Counted from the stretch's first letter, positions 27,302 to 36,036 are shown. The stretch: 64,000 nucleotides of DNA from Goleter apudmare HA4340-LM2 (GCA_019359495.1 JAHHHF010000073.1:62001-126000), one strand, 5' to 3'. Program-made: numbers and translations. Notes: generated from the sequence alone by a model not told the origin.

Positions 27302-28075
27302 TTTTTCTGTGTTGACAGCCCAACTCAGGCGGTTAATCTGCTCATGTAACGCCTGATTTGCTTGAGAACCATCAATAAAGGTAGAAGGCGCATCCCACAA
27401 AGGATTTGCTTGCATTCCATTGACACCAACCACCTCACCCCGACGATTTAGCAAAGGGCCGCCACTCATCCCTTTTTGAATTTCATTACTGTAACCAATT
27501 TGATAGCCACCTATTAAAGCTTTTGGTAATAATAATGAAACTTTACCAGTAGTGAAGGCAAATCTTTGTTTTTCTGCTTCAAGTTCCGTGTAAAAACCAC
27601 TAGCAAAAACTTCATCCCCTACCATCGGCTGAGAACCAATGGATGATACTTTATAAGTCTTGTCGGTGCTGCGAAACTGCAATATTGCTAAATCATTCTT
27701 GCCAAATTTGATATTTTTAGGCACAGTAGCCACATATACACGACCATCAGGTGTTTGAATATGATAGGGTGCATCACCTGCTCTGAGGACATGAGCATTA
27801 GTGACAACTGTATAGGTGGAGTTTTGTTTGCGCCACAGAATTCCCGAACCCAAGAATTCTTTTGACTTCACTTTGACTGTGATGGCTTGCGCGTGGAGTC
27901 GTAACTGTTCTGTGGATGTTTGCGGTTGGGGTTGTCTCCAAGTGAGAATCTGGGAAAAAGGCTGTTTGCAATCAGCCGGACATTCACCACGCTGGCGAAA
28001 ATATAATGCTGATGCAGATGCTGCTAACGATAAACAAGCAACACAAGCAACTACTGTCAATTTGTGCTTAGTCAT
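27284..28075 (-). CDS. Trypsin-like serine protease, membrane-anchored or secreted
   Basis: The product has 263 residues. Residues 8-28 form one hydrophobic segment, an anchor or signal. The S1C-type protease core has His (VTNAHVLRAG), Asp (KNDLAILQFR) and Ser (GMSGGPLLN). There is no PDZ or TPR domain; the C-terminal ~40 residues are a short helical tail. It is related to the N-terminal domain of the protease at 22520. The 3' end overlaps the kinase gene tail-to-tail by 18 bases, so the two messages are antisense there. Substrates are unknown. Confidence 0.85.
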   Translation of the reverse strand: MTKHKLTVVACVACLSLAASASALYFRQRGECPADCKQPFSQILTWRQPQPQTSTEQLRLHAQAITVKVKSKEFLGSGILWRKQNSTYTVVTNAHVLRAGDAPYHIQTPDGRVYVATVPKNIKFGKNDLAILQFRSTDKTYKVSSIGSQPMVGDEVFASGFYTELEAEKQRFAFTTGKVSLLLPKALIGGYQIGYSNEIQKGMSGGPLLNRRGEVVGVNGMQANPLWDAPSTFIDGSQANQALHEQINRLSWAVNTEKLVNLK

Positions 28076-28235
28076 CCCATATCCCAGCCAATACCCTTAG
28101 TTTTAGTCTCATCCCTGAGTCTTACTTTTGCCAGAATATAGAAATCTACAAATTAAATCTACACTATTCCGTAATTATCACCAGAAATATTCTGATCTTT
28201 TGCCAGCCTACCATCTCTGAGGCGATCGCCTAGCA

Positions 28236-28290
28236 AAAAAATCCCTATGACCAGGTTTTTGAGCGCGGTATATTCCCTATTTATTTCTCT
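28236..28290. terminator. Terminator-like hairpin, downstream of the anti-sigma gene
   Basis: AAAAAAATCCC...GACCAGGTTTTT forms a weak hairpin with a T run just past the anti-sigma factor gene on the minus strand. The wider segment, ending GGTATATTCCC, closely matches the one at 30774-30825 on the other side of the sigma/anti-sigma/ferritin genes. Confidence 0.4.
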
Positions 28291-28305
28291 GCAATTCCCA
28301 TAATC

Positions 28306-29049
28306 TTATAAATTCTTACTTTCACCGACTAATACAGGAGAGCCAACAGGCTGAGGAGGAGAAGGTACTGGTTCTTGTGTCACTACTAGCTTGGCTGTAT
28401 CTAAACTGCAAACATTACTAGGAAGAGGAAAACTGTCTAAAACTGTTCCTGTCAAAGTTGCATTAAACTGTCCACAAGCAATCTTTTTGCCATCAACTAC
28501 CGCCCAAAGCCGATAAATTTGATTTTCAGGTAGTCGAGAGAGATTTTCTGCAAAGATGAAAAATTTCTGATGATTAGGAGCAAGGACAATATTTCCCGCA
28601 GCAGTAGAAGCATCCACTCCTTTCAGAGCAACCAGTCGAGAATTAGGCTGCTGTAAAATAGCAATAATTTCTGTTTGATGAGCAAGCTGAGTATGAGTGT
28701 ATTGCAGCTCTTGCCGTAAACGATAGCTGTCAATTCCAAAAGCCAAAGCCACCAAAGCAGCAACTATTTGGCCCCAAGGTAAAGAAAACCACCTTTGTCT
28801 GCGAACAGGATTGTTGTTGGTTTGAGCAGATGCGAGAATTGCCGAGCGGAGTGCAGGTGAAGGCTGTACTTCAGGAAGTTCATAGGGAATGAGTGCCATA
28901 ACTTCTTGCAATTGAGCAATTTCTTTGACTAGTTCTGGGTTTTGTGCAATGAGCTGTTCTAACTCTGCAACTTCTTCTGAGTCAAGGTCTCCAAGTACAT
29001 AACCTGCAACTAATTCTTCTAGGGATTCAGATGAAAAGGAATCAGTCAT
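28306..29049 (-). CDS. RskA-type anti-sigma factor
   Basis: The product has 247 residues. The N-terminal ~75 residues (VAGYVLGDLDSEEVAELEQL) form the sigma-binding domain; the HxxxCxxC zinc motif of ZAS-type anti-sigmas is absent. A single transmembrane helix lies at about residues 92-110 (LPWGQIVAALVALAFG). The RskA C-terminal domain outside ends VTQEPVPSPPQPVGSPV. The gene follows the ECF sigma gene by 36 bases on the same strand, so they form an operon. It should hold the sigma factor at the membrane until a periplasmic signal triggers release, as known for RskA family members. Confidence 0.9.
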   Translation of the reverse strand: MTDSFSSESLEELVAGYVLGDLDSEEVAELEQLIAQNPELVKEIAQLQEVMALIPYELPEVQPSPALRSAILASAQTNNNPVRRQRWFSLPWGQIVAALVALAFGIDSYRLRQELQYTHTQLAHQTEIIAILQQPNSRLVALKGVDASTAAGNIVLAPNHQKFFIFAENLSRLPENQIYRLWAVVDGKKIACGQFNATLTGTVLDSFPLPSNVCSLDTAKLVVTQEPVPSPPQPVGSPVLVGESKNL

Positions 29050-29085
29050 GACATCTTCATCAACGATGTAGGCAAAAAGTTTGAG

Positions 29086-29673
29086 CTAATTAATCCAATC
29101 TTGCAAAATTCTTTTCAGCTTGATTAAGCCTTGTCTTGCTCGCGTCTTGACAGTACCCAGAGGTGTCTCTAAGCGTTGGGCAATCTCTGTTTGGCTAAGT
29201 CCTTCATAATAAGACATCGCTAATACTTGACGCTGCTCTTCTGGTAACTGAGCCAATGCAGTGCGAACCTTTTGGGAACGTTCATCTATGGAGGCTTGCT
29301 CAAAGGGATGATTGGTATCAGGTTGACTAGACATCTGTTTCGACCAACGGTCTAAAAATTTCAAATTGGTACTACGAGAACGGAGTTTGTCTATTGCCCG
29401 CGAACGTGTCAAGGTGATCAAAAAGCTACTGAAAGAACCACGAGCCGGATTGTAGCTAGGTTGACGCCATAACGTCAGGAAAACTTCTTGTGTCAGGTCT
29501 TCTGCGGCTGGAGTATCTTTTAAGATCTTCATAGCTAACCCATAGACTAAATTGGCATAGCGGTCATAAAGTATTGTCAACGCAGAGGTATCTTTGGCTG
29601 TGAGAGCTTGAAACAACACTGCATCGCTTACTTCTTGCAAGTTAGGTTTTTGATTGGGAGAGTCAGGATGCAT
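29086..29673 (-). CDS. ECF-type sigma-70 factor
   Basis: The product has 195 residues. Region 2 (LYDRYANLVYGLAMKIL and AEDLTQEVFLTLWRQPSYNP) and region 4 (LPEEQRQVLAMSYYEGLSQT, with GTVKTRARQGL as recognition helix) are intact, and the length is normal for an ECF sigma. It is co-transcribed with the membrane anti-sigma factor immediately downstream. The divergent gene at 29886 encodes a Tat-exported ferritin-like protein and is a likely target, given the shared spacer (29674-29885). Regulon and signal are unknown. Confidence 0.92.
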   Translation of the reverse strand: MHPDSPNQKPNLQEVSDAVLFQALTAKDTSALTILYDRYANLVYGLAMKILKDTPAAEDLTQEVFLTLWRQPSYNPARGSFSSFLITLTRSRAIDKLRSRSTNLKFLDRWSKQMSSQPDTNHPFEQASIDERSQKVRTALAQLPEEQRQVLAMSYYEGLSQTEIAQRLETPLGTVKTRARQGLIKLKRILQDWIN

Positions 29674-29885
29674 CTTGCTCAGTCGGATAGGGGCATAAGC
29701 AACTTCATGTTTCGCTTAGTAGCATGGCTGGGGCAAAGTCTAACTCATCTTCATTAAAGTATACGGCTGACATTGCCATTTGGATTTTAGGGGCAAGTTT
29801 GATTTGCTCATGCAATCCAAATTCACGCCTTACTCGTATTTAAGAAGACACAGAATTTCATTATGCATTTGAACGGGTAAAATTT

Positions 29886-30542
29886 ATGAGCAACATAGAA
29901 AAGTCGCAAATCGTCTCTCCACAAAGACGTAAGTTAATACAGCTAGGGGCATTGACGGGGGCAGGTGGTATATTTGCTTTGGCTACAAGTACTGGAGCTG
30001 ATGCCAGGGAGCGTAAAAATCCTCAGAACGATATCCAACTTTTTAACGGCATTGCCATGCTAGAACAAAAAGCTGTTAACACCTACAAAGCGGCTGCGGA
30101 GAACAAACTTCTGCCAACAAAGGCATTTTTGGATGTTGCTCTCCAGTTCGCAGCCGATCACGCCCAGCATCATGCCAAAATACAAGACGTAGTTAAAAGG
30201 GTGCTCAAAGGAACTCCTGTAGATACCTCAAATGCAGGCACTTTTCCGATTCCTCAGCAAGTCCTCATCGGTGGTGAAGCTGAAGTACTCAGGTATGCTC
30301 TGACTTTAGAAGTTATCGCTTCTAAAGCTTATCTAGAAAATATCCAAAGCAAACTCACCACCCGTGAAGCGATCAATGTCGCAGCCACTATTATGCCTGT
30401 AGAGGCTGCCCACGCAGCAGTTTATCGCTCTGTATTATTGGTCATACTCAAAGAAAAGGGGCTACCAGGCGATAATCAGCTTGTGCCTTATGCCTTCCTT
30501 GATCAGCAACCCACACCACCATTACCAAAGGCTGGAAACTAA
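29886..30542 (+). CDS. Tat-exported ferritin-like domain protein
   Basis: The product has 218 residues. A twin-arginine signal (QRRKLIQLGALTGAGG) is followed by cleavage near GADA, so the folded protein is exported. The mature part is a four-helix ferritin-like domain with acidic and His residues in the expected helices: AMLEQKAVNTYKAA, FAADHAQHHAKI, LEVIASKAYLE and PVEAAHAAVYRS. Related proteins are linked to desiccation or oxidative stress; metal binding is probable but not proven here. It is divergent from the ECF sigma/anti-sigma operon. A terminator hairpin lies at 30774-30804. Confidence 0.85.
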   Translation: MSNIEKSQIVSPQRRKLIQLGALTGAGGIFALATSTGADARERKNPQNDIQLFNGIAMLEQKAVNTYKAAAENKLLPTKAFLDVALQFAADHAQHHAKIQDVVKRVLKGTPVDTSNAGTFPIPQQVLIGGEAEVLRYALTLEVIASKAYLENIQSKLTTREAINVAATIMPVEAAHAAVYRSVLLVILKEKGLPGDNQLVPYAFLDQQPTPPLPKAGN

Positions 30543-30773
30543 GTTAGACCAATTCACCAACATCAGGCAACAGATGTAAATCAGGAAAGTCTTGCTGCAT
30601 CTAAGTTTCTTAATTACGATTAGCCCCGGTTCCCAGTCAGCGAAGGCGTTAGAGTACCTAACTAGTTGAGTTCAACTTATGGAAACAAGTTTTAGCTTTG
30701 AGCTGGAAATTCACCAGGCTGATAACTGTAGAACTCACGTTTAATTACCAGCAGCGATGATTGCATCTCTACC

Positions 30774-30804
30774 AAAAAACCCGATCGCTATGACCGGGTT
30801 TTTT
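30774..30804. terminator. Bidirectional terminator hairpin
   Basis: AAAAAACCCG pairs with CGGGTTTTTT around an 11-base loop. It has A and T runs on both sides and so can stop transcription in both directions, from the ferritin-like gene on the plus strand and from the small peptide gene on the minus strand. Confidence 0.7.
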
Positions 30805-30944
30805 CGTGGGGTATATTCCCCAAAGGTTACTTATAGAACTGACTTATAATTTGGTGCGTTGATATTTACTACCACCTAGCCACGAGTAATTCCGGAAAAG
30901 TTTTAATTATTTTCCTCCTAATCCGACGAACTCACCCAATTGAG

Positions 30945-31058
30945 CTAAATGGCAGGAGTAGCAGATATCATCATGAACACAAGCAAGATCAAAATAATCA
31001 AAGAAATTTTGATGAGTAAGTAATTACTGGCGTCGTGTACTAAAGTATTGCTAGTCAT
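30945..31058 (-). CDS. 37-residue single-pass membrane peptide
   Basis: The minus strand has a strong Shine-Dalgarno, AGGAGG, five bases before an ATG at 31058; the frame ends with TAG at 30945. The product begins MTSNTLVHDASNYLLIKI and continues as one hydrophobic helix (SLIILILLVFMMISATPAI), so it is a small membrane protein with a short cytoplasmic head. The size is like that of photosynthetic or NDH small subunits and of stress micro-proteins, but I do not recognise the family. The Shine-Dalgarno, near-consensus and correctly spaced, is the strongest evidence that it is translated. Confidence 0.65.
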   Translation of the reverse strand: MTSNTLVHDASNYLLIKISLIILILLVFMMISATPAI

Positions 31059-31190
31059 TTGTACCTCCTGTTTCCAGTCTTCTCAAGACACTTGAAGCAT
31101 AAGCAGAACCATGGAAGCGGAGGTTAATGTTTATTTGTCTCCGTTTCCTATAGGAATCCGATTTGATATCTGAAAAAATCTCAGTATGTG

Positions 31191-31267
31191 TAGGGTGTGT
31201 TAGGCGCAAGCCGTAACGCACCGAAAGCTTTGGGGGGGGTGCGTTAGCGACAGCGTAACGCACCCTA
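31191..31267. repeat. Palindromic dispersed repeat
   Basis: TAGGGTGTGTTAGGCGCAAG at the left and CAGCGTAACGCACCCTA at the right form a long inverted repeat with a G-run in the middle. A fragment recurs at 18184-18220. This is a typical non-coding Nostoc repeat. Confidence 0.65.
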
Positions 31268-31307
31268 CTGGCGTGTCTAAGCTAATTTTGTGTATTAGCA
31301 ATCTCTT

Positions 31308-31366
31308 GTAGTACGGGCATCTTGCCCGTACTAATTAGCGGGCAAGATGCCCGCACCACAAGAAAA
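31308..31366. repeat. Palindromic dispersed repeat
   Basis: CTTGTAGTACGGGCATCTTG and TGCCCGCACCACAAG are inverted, with an internal GGGCATCTTGCCC hairpin repeated on the right arm. Confidence 0.65.
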
Positions 31367-31511
31367 TTTTTTGCCCCATTTTAGCCTTGACACGCCACTA
31401 CGTATCTGTTCAAAAATCAAATATGAGTCCTATATACTTCTATTTTCTCGCTAAATTCACTAAGTGAGATATTAAGTGAAGTTTCAGTAACATTTTGTAG
31501 TCTAAGTTTAT

Positions 31512-31797
31512 GTGATTTTTTTAGGAACAATCACACTTTTGTTAGTGATATTTGCAGCTATTGTAGTGGCTAAATCAATTTCACATCCAGTTGTCCAACT
31601 CACTGAAACTGTGCAAAAATTTGCTCAAGGAAATCTCCGTCAACAAGCACCAGTGATTATCCAAAATGAAATTGGGCAATTAGCACGGTTATTTAACCGC
31701 ATGGCAGGGCAACTTGAAGCGTCTTTTGATACTATACAAAGAGCAGGGAAAAGAACTAGCGATCGCTAAAGAGCAACTAGAAGCAGTTTTAGTTTAT
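31512..31797 (+). pseudogene. Remnant of a HAMP-domain sensor kinase
   Basis: The frame encodes a transmembrane segment (ITLLLVIFAAIVVAKSIS) and a HAMP domain (HPVVQLTETVQKFAQGNL, then NEIGQLARLFNRMAGQLE). A frameshift near 31742 follows, after which the next frame continues QGKELAIAKEQLEAVL, the linker typical before a GAF or histidine-kinase domain, and soon stops. The N-terminal sensor and the kinase domain are both missing. It is a decayed fragment of a membrane histidine kinase or methyl-accepting-type protein. Confidence 0.7.
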
Positions 31798-31962
31798 TTA
31801 ATTTTATATAGTGTTGACTCAGAATAGATAAAGCTTTGATATGTAAGACTCTGGGTGTATGCGATCGCATTCTCAGCTAAAATAATTAGCCAGTACTTAA
31901 GTATGTAAAAAGTAGTAAAGTAAAAGCAATACCATTTAACCCCAATCAGCTTGACATACTCT

Positions 31963-33018
31963 ATGTCTAAAAAAACTTCATCACCATCCTCCACTAACCC
32001 AACAACATCACTAGCCCTCTCATCTCTCCACATCCGTCTAGAAACCCTAGACAAAGAACGCCAATGGCTACTGAAACAGATTAAGCGAAAGCGGACAGAA
32101 CTCAATAACTTTGTTGAACAGATGCGTTCCTTAGCTACAGAGATATTTCAGCAATGTAGTCCTAATTTTCAAAGACTAGCAGATATCGACCAAGAAATTC
32201 ATGCTCTATTTGATGAAATATTTACCAAACGAAAACTTGGTAGACAGACTAAAAAAGATATTGAAGTAATTTACCGCACTCTCCAATTAGCGGGAATGAT
32301 CACACCAAAACCTATTATTCAAGATGAAGATCCAGAAGTAGAAGAACTAGATGAAAATGATGAACAAGTGAATGATTTCTTTCGCGGATCTACTGAAGAA
32401 CACCGTCAATATCAAGAATCACAACCACCTCTAGATTTTTCATCTAGGAATAAAAATGATGGTTCGAGAAAAATTAGACAGACATTTTTAAATTTAGCTG
32501 CCATATTTCATCCAGATAAAGTCAAAGATGGCGAAACGCAAATGCGCCACACAGAAATCATGAAAGAAATTAATAAAGCCTATCAAGAAGGTGATTTAGC
32601 GCGACTGCTAGAAATTGAACGCCAACATCAGGTAGGTGAATCTATTGATAATAATAGTGAGGACGATGTCACTAGACAATGTAACCGTTTAGAACAGGAG
32701 AATGAATTACTTAAAAACCAGTACGAAACTTTAAAACGGGAACTAGCATCAGTAAAAACTACTCCAGAAGGAGCAATGGTTTCTGATTGCCGCAAAGCTA
32801 AACGAGCAGGAGTAGATGCCATTTCTCTAATGGTGAAACAAGTAGAATCGGAAATTGAAGTTATTGCTTCCATCCGTGATTTTGTGAAAGATTTTCAAGA
32901 ACAAAAAATTACTATTAAACAATTTCTTAAAGGGCCAGCAGCTTTGCGTCAAATGCACCGCGCCACAGCAGAAGACTTACTTGAGCGACTATTTATGGAT
33001 TTGGATGAAATTGTATAA
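31963..33018 (+). CDS. J-domain protein with coiled-coil flanks
   Basis: The product has 351 residues from the ATG at 31963; a TTG at 31951 would add four. Residues ~25-75 form a charged coiled coil. A degenerate J domain lies at about residues 170-220 with the diagnostic HPD (AAIFHPDKVKDG) and a following helix EIMKEINKAYQEGDLARLLE. A second coiled coil runs to the C-terminus. The J domain should stimulate an Hsp70 (DnaK); neither the Gly/Phe region nor zinc fingers of DnaJ are present, so this is a class C J protein that recruits DnaK to a specific client. The stop codon coincides with the first bases of a repeat element. Confidence 0.8.
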   Translation: MSKKTSSPSSTNPTTSLALSSLHIRLETLDKERQWLLKQIKRKRTELNNFVEQMRSLATEIFQQCSPNFQRLADIDQEIHALFDEIFTKRKLGRQTKKDIEVIYRTLQLAGMITPKPIIQDEDPEVEELDENDEQVNDFFRGSTEEHRQYQESQPPLDFSSRNKNDGSRKIRQTFLNLAAIFHPDKVKDGETQMRHTEIMKEINKAYQEGDLARLLEIERQHQVGESIDNNSEDDVTRQCNRLEQENELLKNQYETLKRELASVKTTPEGAMVSDCRKAKRAGVDAISLMVKQVESEIEVIASIRDFVKDFQEQKITIKQFLKGPAALRQMHRATAEDLLERLFMDLDEIV

Positions 33019-33253
33019 GTAGGTAGGCATAAATAAACCCAACTATGTAATACCAATTTAATATGAAGACGCATATAAATACCCCACCCGCGCTAACGCG
33101 CACCCTCCCCTTAGCAAGGGGAGGGTTGGGGAGGGGTAAAATTCTATGCAGCTTCACAAAGAATTGGTATAAGGAAAATAAATGAAGCTAAAACCCTCCT
33201 CCCTCCTGTCTCCTGCCTTATCCCAATGATAAATTCTTCCACCCACCTACTTA
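33016..33253. repeat. Family 1 repeat, reverse copy, interrupted by another element
   Basis: TAAGTAGGTAGGCATAAATA at the left and ACCCACCTACTTA at the right are the ends of the repeat seen at 4939-5048, in reverse. The middle is split by a second element (33050-33170). The first three bases serve as the stop codon of the J-domain gene. Confidence 0.75.
33050..33170. repeat. Nested element with ATACCAATT ends
   Basis: The 121-bp segment begins ATACCAATTT and ends GAATTGGTAT, with an internal hairpin CCCTCCCCTTAGCAAGGGGAGGG. It sits inside the family 1 repeat, so it arrived later. Confidence 0.7.
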
Positions 33254-33328
33254 AGTATAGCGATGCCAATAAAGCTAATGGGAGAGGGTTGTTATTTGTC
33301 ATTTGTTATTAGAAATTACTTGGAAAAT

Positions 33329-34243
33329 ATGGCACAGGAAAAAATTTTGCTCGCACCTGGCACATTATGGGCAAGTGTTAAAGAGCGCACTGAATATGCT
33401 CTGCAATGCGGAGCACTGCTATCAATTCCTACAGAATTTGAGTTTGTCAAGCAAGGTGGCGTTATCTTTTTAGTGCGGATTTTGTCTAATCTTGAACGCA
33501 AAAAAGCAGCTAAACAAAAACAAGACCAACAAACTACCCCATCTGGTAAAGAATTTAATCCTTTCCTTCCCTATGAACAGGATTTATTTGTGGCAGATAT
33601 TTCCGAAACTCATGTCTGCATCTTAAACAAATTCAACGTTGTAGATCATCATCTATTAATTATCACCCGCGCCTTTGAAGAACAGGAAAGCTTACTCACC
33701 TTGGCAGACTTTACAGCCATGTGGGCGTGTTTAGAAGATTTCCCAGGTCTAGTATTTTATAACAGTGGCAAGATTGCGGGTGCGAGTCAGCGACACAAGC
33801 ATTTGCAACTCGTACCACTACCACTTGTACCATCAGGATTGCAGACACCCATCACACCCCTGTTAACATCGGCGAAATTTCAAGGCATGATTGCAACTAT
33901 ACCAGGGCTGCCTTTTTTACACGCTTTCACGCTATTAGAACCCCAGTGGGTGGAGACGCCATTTACAGGCGCTAAAGCCACGCTAGAGCGATATCACGCC
34001 TTAATCCAAGCTGTAGGATTGAAGACATCTGAGCCTTATAATCTCCTAGCTACACGAGAATGGATGTTAATCGTACCGCGATCGCAAGCAGAATTTGAGT
34101 CAATTTCTGTGAACTCCTTAGGATTTGCAGGAGCACTGTTGGTACGAAATCAAGCCCAAATGCAGATTTTGCAACAGCAAGGGCCGATGAATATTCTCCA
34201 GAGTGTTGGTGTAGCGATCGCCTCTGATACCAATTGTGGGTGA
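33329..34243 (+). CDS. ATP adenylyltransferase / Ap4A phosphorylase-like protein
   Basis: The product has 304 residues from the ATG at 33329 (MAQEKILLAPG), the usual start in cyanobacteria; an ATG at 33263 in frame would add 22 poorly conserved-looking residues. The HIT-like core has the phosphorylase motif QRHKHLQLVPLP with the catalytic His and Gln. Other conserved stretches are FVADISETHVCILNKFNVVDHHLLIITR and PYNLLATREWMLIVPRS. The enzyme should cleave diadenosine tetraphosphate with phosphate to ADP and ATP in the cytoplasm. It is followed closely by a small frame at 34246 and then a cysteine-desulfurase-like gene in the same direction. Confidence 0.88.
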   Translation: MAQEKILLAPGTLWASVKERTEYALQCGALLSIPTEFEFVKQGGVIFLVRILSNLERKKAAKQKQDQQTTPSGKEFNPFLPYEQDLFVADISETHVCILNKFNVVDHHLLIITRAFEEQESLLTLADFTAMWACLEDFPGLVFYNSGKIAGASQRHKHLQLVPLPLVPSGLQTPITPLLTSAKFQGMIATIPGLPFLHAFTLLEPQWVETPFTGAKATLERYHALIQAVGLKTSEPYNLLATREWMLIVPRSQAEFESISVNSLGFAGALLVRNQAQMQILQQQGPMNILQSVGVAIASDTNCG

Positions 34244-34245
34244 AG

Positions 34246-34413
34246 ATGCGCTGGCAAGAACGCTTGCATCGTTGTAACTCTAAGCACTTCTGTATGATAG
34301 TTTGCACCAATAATCGTAAATGGGAACAATTTGCAGCATGTATAAATGAAGCTGTGATAGCAGAGGAAAATTTGCCAGGAAAACTAAGTCGTGTGGTACG
34401 CCCTGCCAATTGA
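34246..34413 (+). CDS. Small cysteine-containing protein, 55 residues, unknown
   Basis: An ATG lies two bases after the stop of the adenylyltransferase gene, giving MRWQERLHRCNSKHFCMIVC and ending LSRVVRPAN. It has four Cys and is basic. Tight spacing suggests translational coupling, but there is no clear Shine-Dalgarno of its own and no family is recognised. It could be a chance frame. Confidence 0.35.
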   Translation: MRWQERLHRCNSKHFCMIVCTNNRKWEQFAACINEAVIAEENLPGKLSRVVRPAN

Positions 34414-34601
34414 AGACGGAATTTACCAGACTTGGCGAAGGTGTGCGATCGCCATTGTTTAATCGCAGATATGTGCGTCAGCTTTTCATGATTTTTGTGC
34501 TAACTTTCGAGCATAACCACCCTCACCGCTATGCTTCTACGGCATGAAAGTTGTAGCGATAAATTACGAATTAAAAATTATTTTGACTAGAGGAATTTCT
34601 T

Positions 34602-35963
34602 ATGGAACCTTTTGATCTGAAATGGATACGTGCTCAGTTTCCCGCACTGACACAAGAAATCAATGGTGAACCCGTGATTTTCTGTGATGGCCCTGGTGGT
34701 ACACAGGTTCCTGGTGCGGTGCTAGATGCGATGAGTGACTATCTGGTGAGGTCAAATGCCAATGCTCACGGTGCTTTCGCTACCAGTGCGCGTACAGATG
34801 CTCTAATTAAGGCGGCGCGGTCTGCTAGTGCGGATTTTTTGGGGTGCGACAGTGATGAAGTGGTCTTTGGTGCTAACATGACCACCCTTACCTTCACCTT
34901 GAGTCGAGCGATCGCCCAGGAACTAAAACCAGGTGATGAAATTATTGTCACCCGGCTTGATCATTATGCCAATGTCTCTCCTTGGTATGCCTTGGAGGAA
35001 CAGGGTGTAATTATCCGTGTTGTGGATATCAACGTCGAAGACTGCACCTTGGATATGCAGGAACTGGAACAGCAGATGAATTCACGGACAAAGTTGGTAG
35101 CTGTGGGCTATGCATCTAACGCCGTGGGGACAATCAACAATGTGGCGGAGGTGGTACGCCTAGCCCATGCTGTTGGTGCATTGGTATTCGTCGATGCAGT
35201 CCACTATACCCCCCATGCGCCCATTGATGTGCGATCGCTCGACTGTGACTTTCTCGCCTGTTCGGTTTATAAGTTCTTCGGCCCTCATGTTGGTATTTTG
35301 TATGGTAAACGGGAGCATCTGACCCGACTACAGCCTTACAAAGTACAACCAGCACCCGATGAAGTCCCATCCCGTTGGGAAACTGGCACCCTCAATCATG
35401 AAGGCTTGGCAGGTTTAGTAGCCGCAATTAACTATCTGGCAAAATTAGGTTGTCGAGTGTCACCCTCGGTTAGTAGCGAGGTGCTGACAGCTTTCTTAGA
35501 AACTCACACAGAACAATGGGAAACATTCCGTTGTCCCCGCATTCCCACATCCCCGGATGAACCCACACATCTAACATCCAGTTCCTTTCCTAATCGTCGT
35601 GTAGCTTTGTTAGCAGCAATGTCAGCCATTCAACTATACGAACAAGAACTCAGCCAAAAACTGATTCCGGGATTATTGGAGATTCCTGGTTTAACCTTTT
35701 ATGGTATTACCGAACCACAGCACTTTGCTTGGCGGACACCAACCGTAGCCTTTCGACTGGCGGGACAAACACCAGCCAGTATTGCCAAAAAATTAGGCGA
35801 TCGCGGTATCTTTGTTTGGCATGGTCATTTTTATGCGATCGGTTTAACCGAGAAGCTAGGAGTAGAAACGAGTGGTGGGTTGCTGCGGATGGGATTGGTA
35901 CATTACAACACTGTTGTAGAAATTAATCGACTATTGCAAGCTTTGCAGGAAATCGTCAGCTAA
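34602..35963 (+). CDS. Cysteine-desulfurase-like PLP enzyme (class V aminotransferase family)
   Basis: The product has 453 residues. The fold type I PLP enzyme signature is complete: GPGGTQVPGAV near residue 30, NMTTLTF for phosphate binding, DAVHYTPHAPIDV for the PLP-contacting Asp, and SVYKFFGPHVG with the Schiff-base Lys. The length and the start FDLKWIRAQFPAL fit the family of cysteine desulfurase-like proteins typified by VC1184, which is distinct from IscS and SufS. The substrate is not established for this subfamily. The gene is followed by a terminator hairpin at 35992-36018. Confidence 0.85.
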   Translation: MEPFDLKWIRAQFPALTQEINGEPVIFCDGPGGTQVPGAVLDAMSDYLVRSNANAHGAFATSARTDALIKAARSASADFLGCDSDEVVFGANMTTLTFTLSRAIAQELKPGDEIIVTRLDHYANVSPWYALEEQGVIIRVVDINVEDCTLDMQELEQQMNSRTKLVAVGYASNAVGTINNVAEVVRLAHAVGALVFVDAVHYTPHAPIDVRSLDCDFLACSVYKFFGPHVGILYGKREHLTRLQPYKVQPAPDEVPSRWETGTLNHEGLAGLVAAINYLAKLGCRVSPSVSSEVLTAFLETHTEQWETFRCPRIPTSPDEPTHLTSSSFPNRRVALLAAMSAIQLYEQELSQKLIPGLLEIPGLTFYGITEPQHFAWRTPTVAFRLAGQTPASIAKKLGDRGIFVWHGHFYAIGLTEKLGVETSGGLLRMGLVHYNTVVEINRLLQALQEIVS

Positions 35964-35991
35964 AAACATTTAAATTGCATAATATGGAAAA

Positions 35992-36036
35992 ACCCCATCA
36001 AACTACAGATGATGGGGTCAGAGGTTTTGTTTTCCC
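35992..36036 (+). terminator. Terminator-like hairpin after the desulfurase-like gene
   Basis: ACCCCATC pairs with GATGGGGT around a 12-base loop and is followed by CAGAGGTTTTGTTTT. Confidence 0.6.

Larger units (their letters stand above)
30543..31511. other. Repeat-rich spacer with one small gene
   Basis: About 970 bases hold the terminator at 30774, the 37-aa membrane peptide gene at 30945-31058, and two palindromic dispersed repeats at 31191-31267 and 31308-31366. No other open frame is convincing. Confidence 0.5.
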
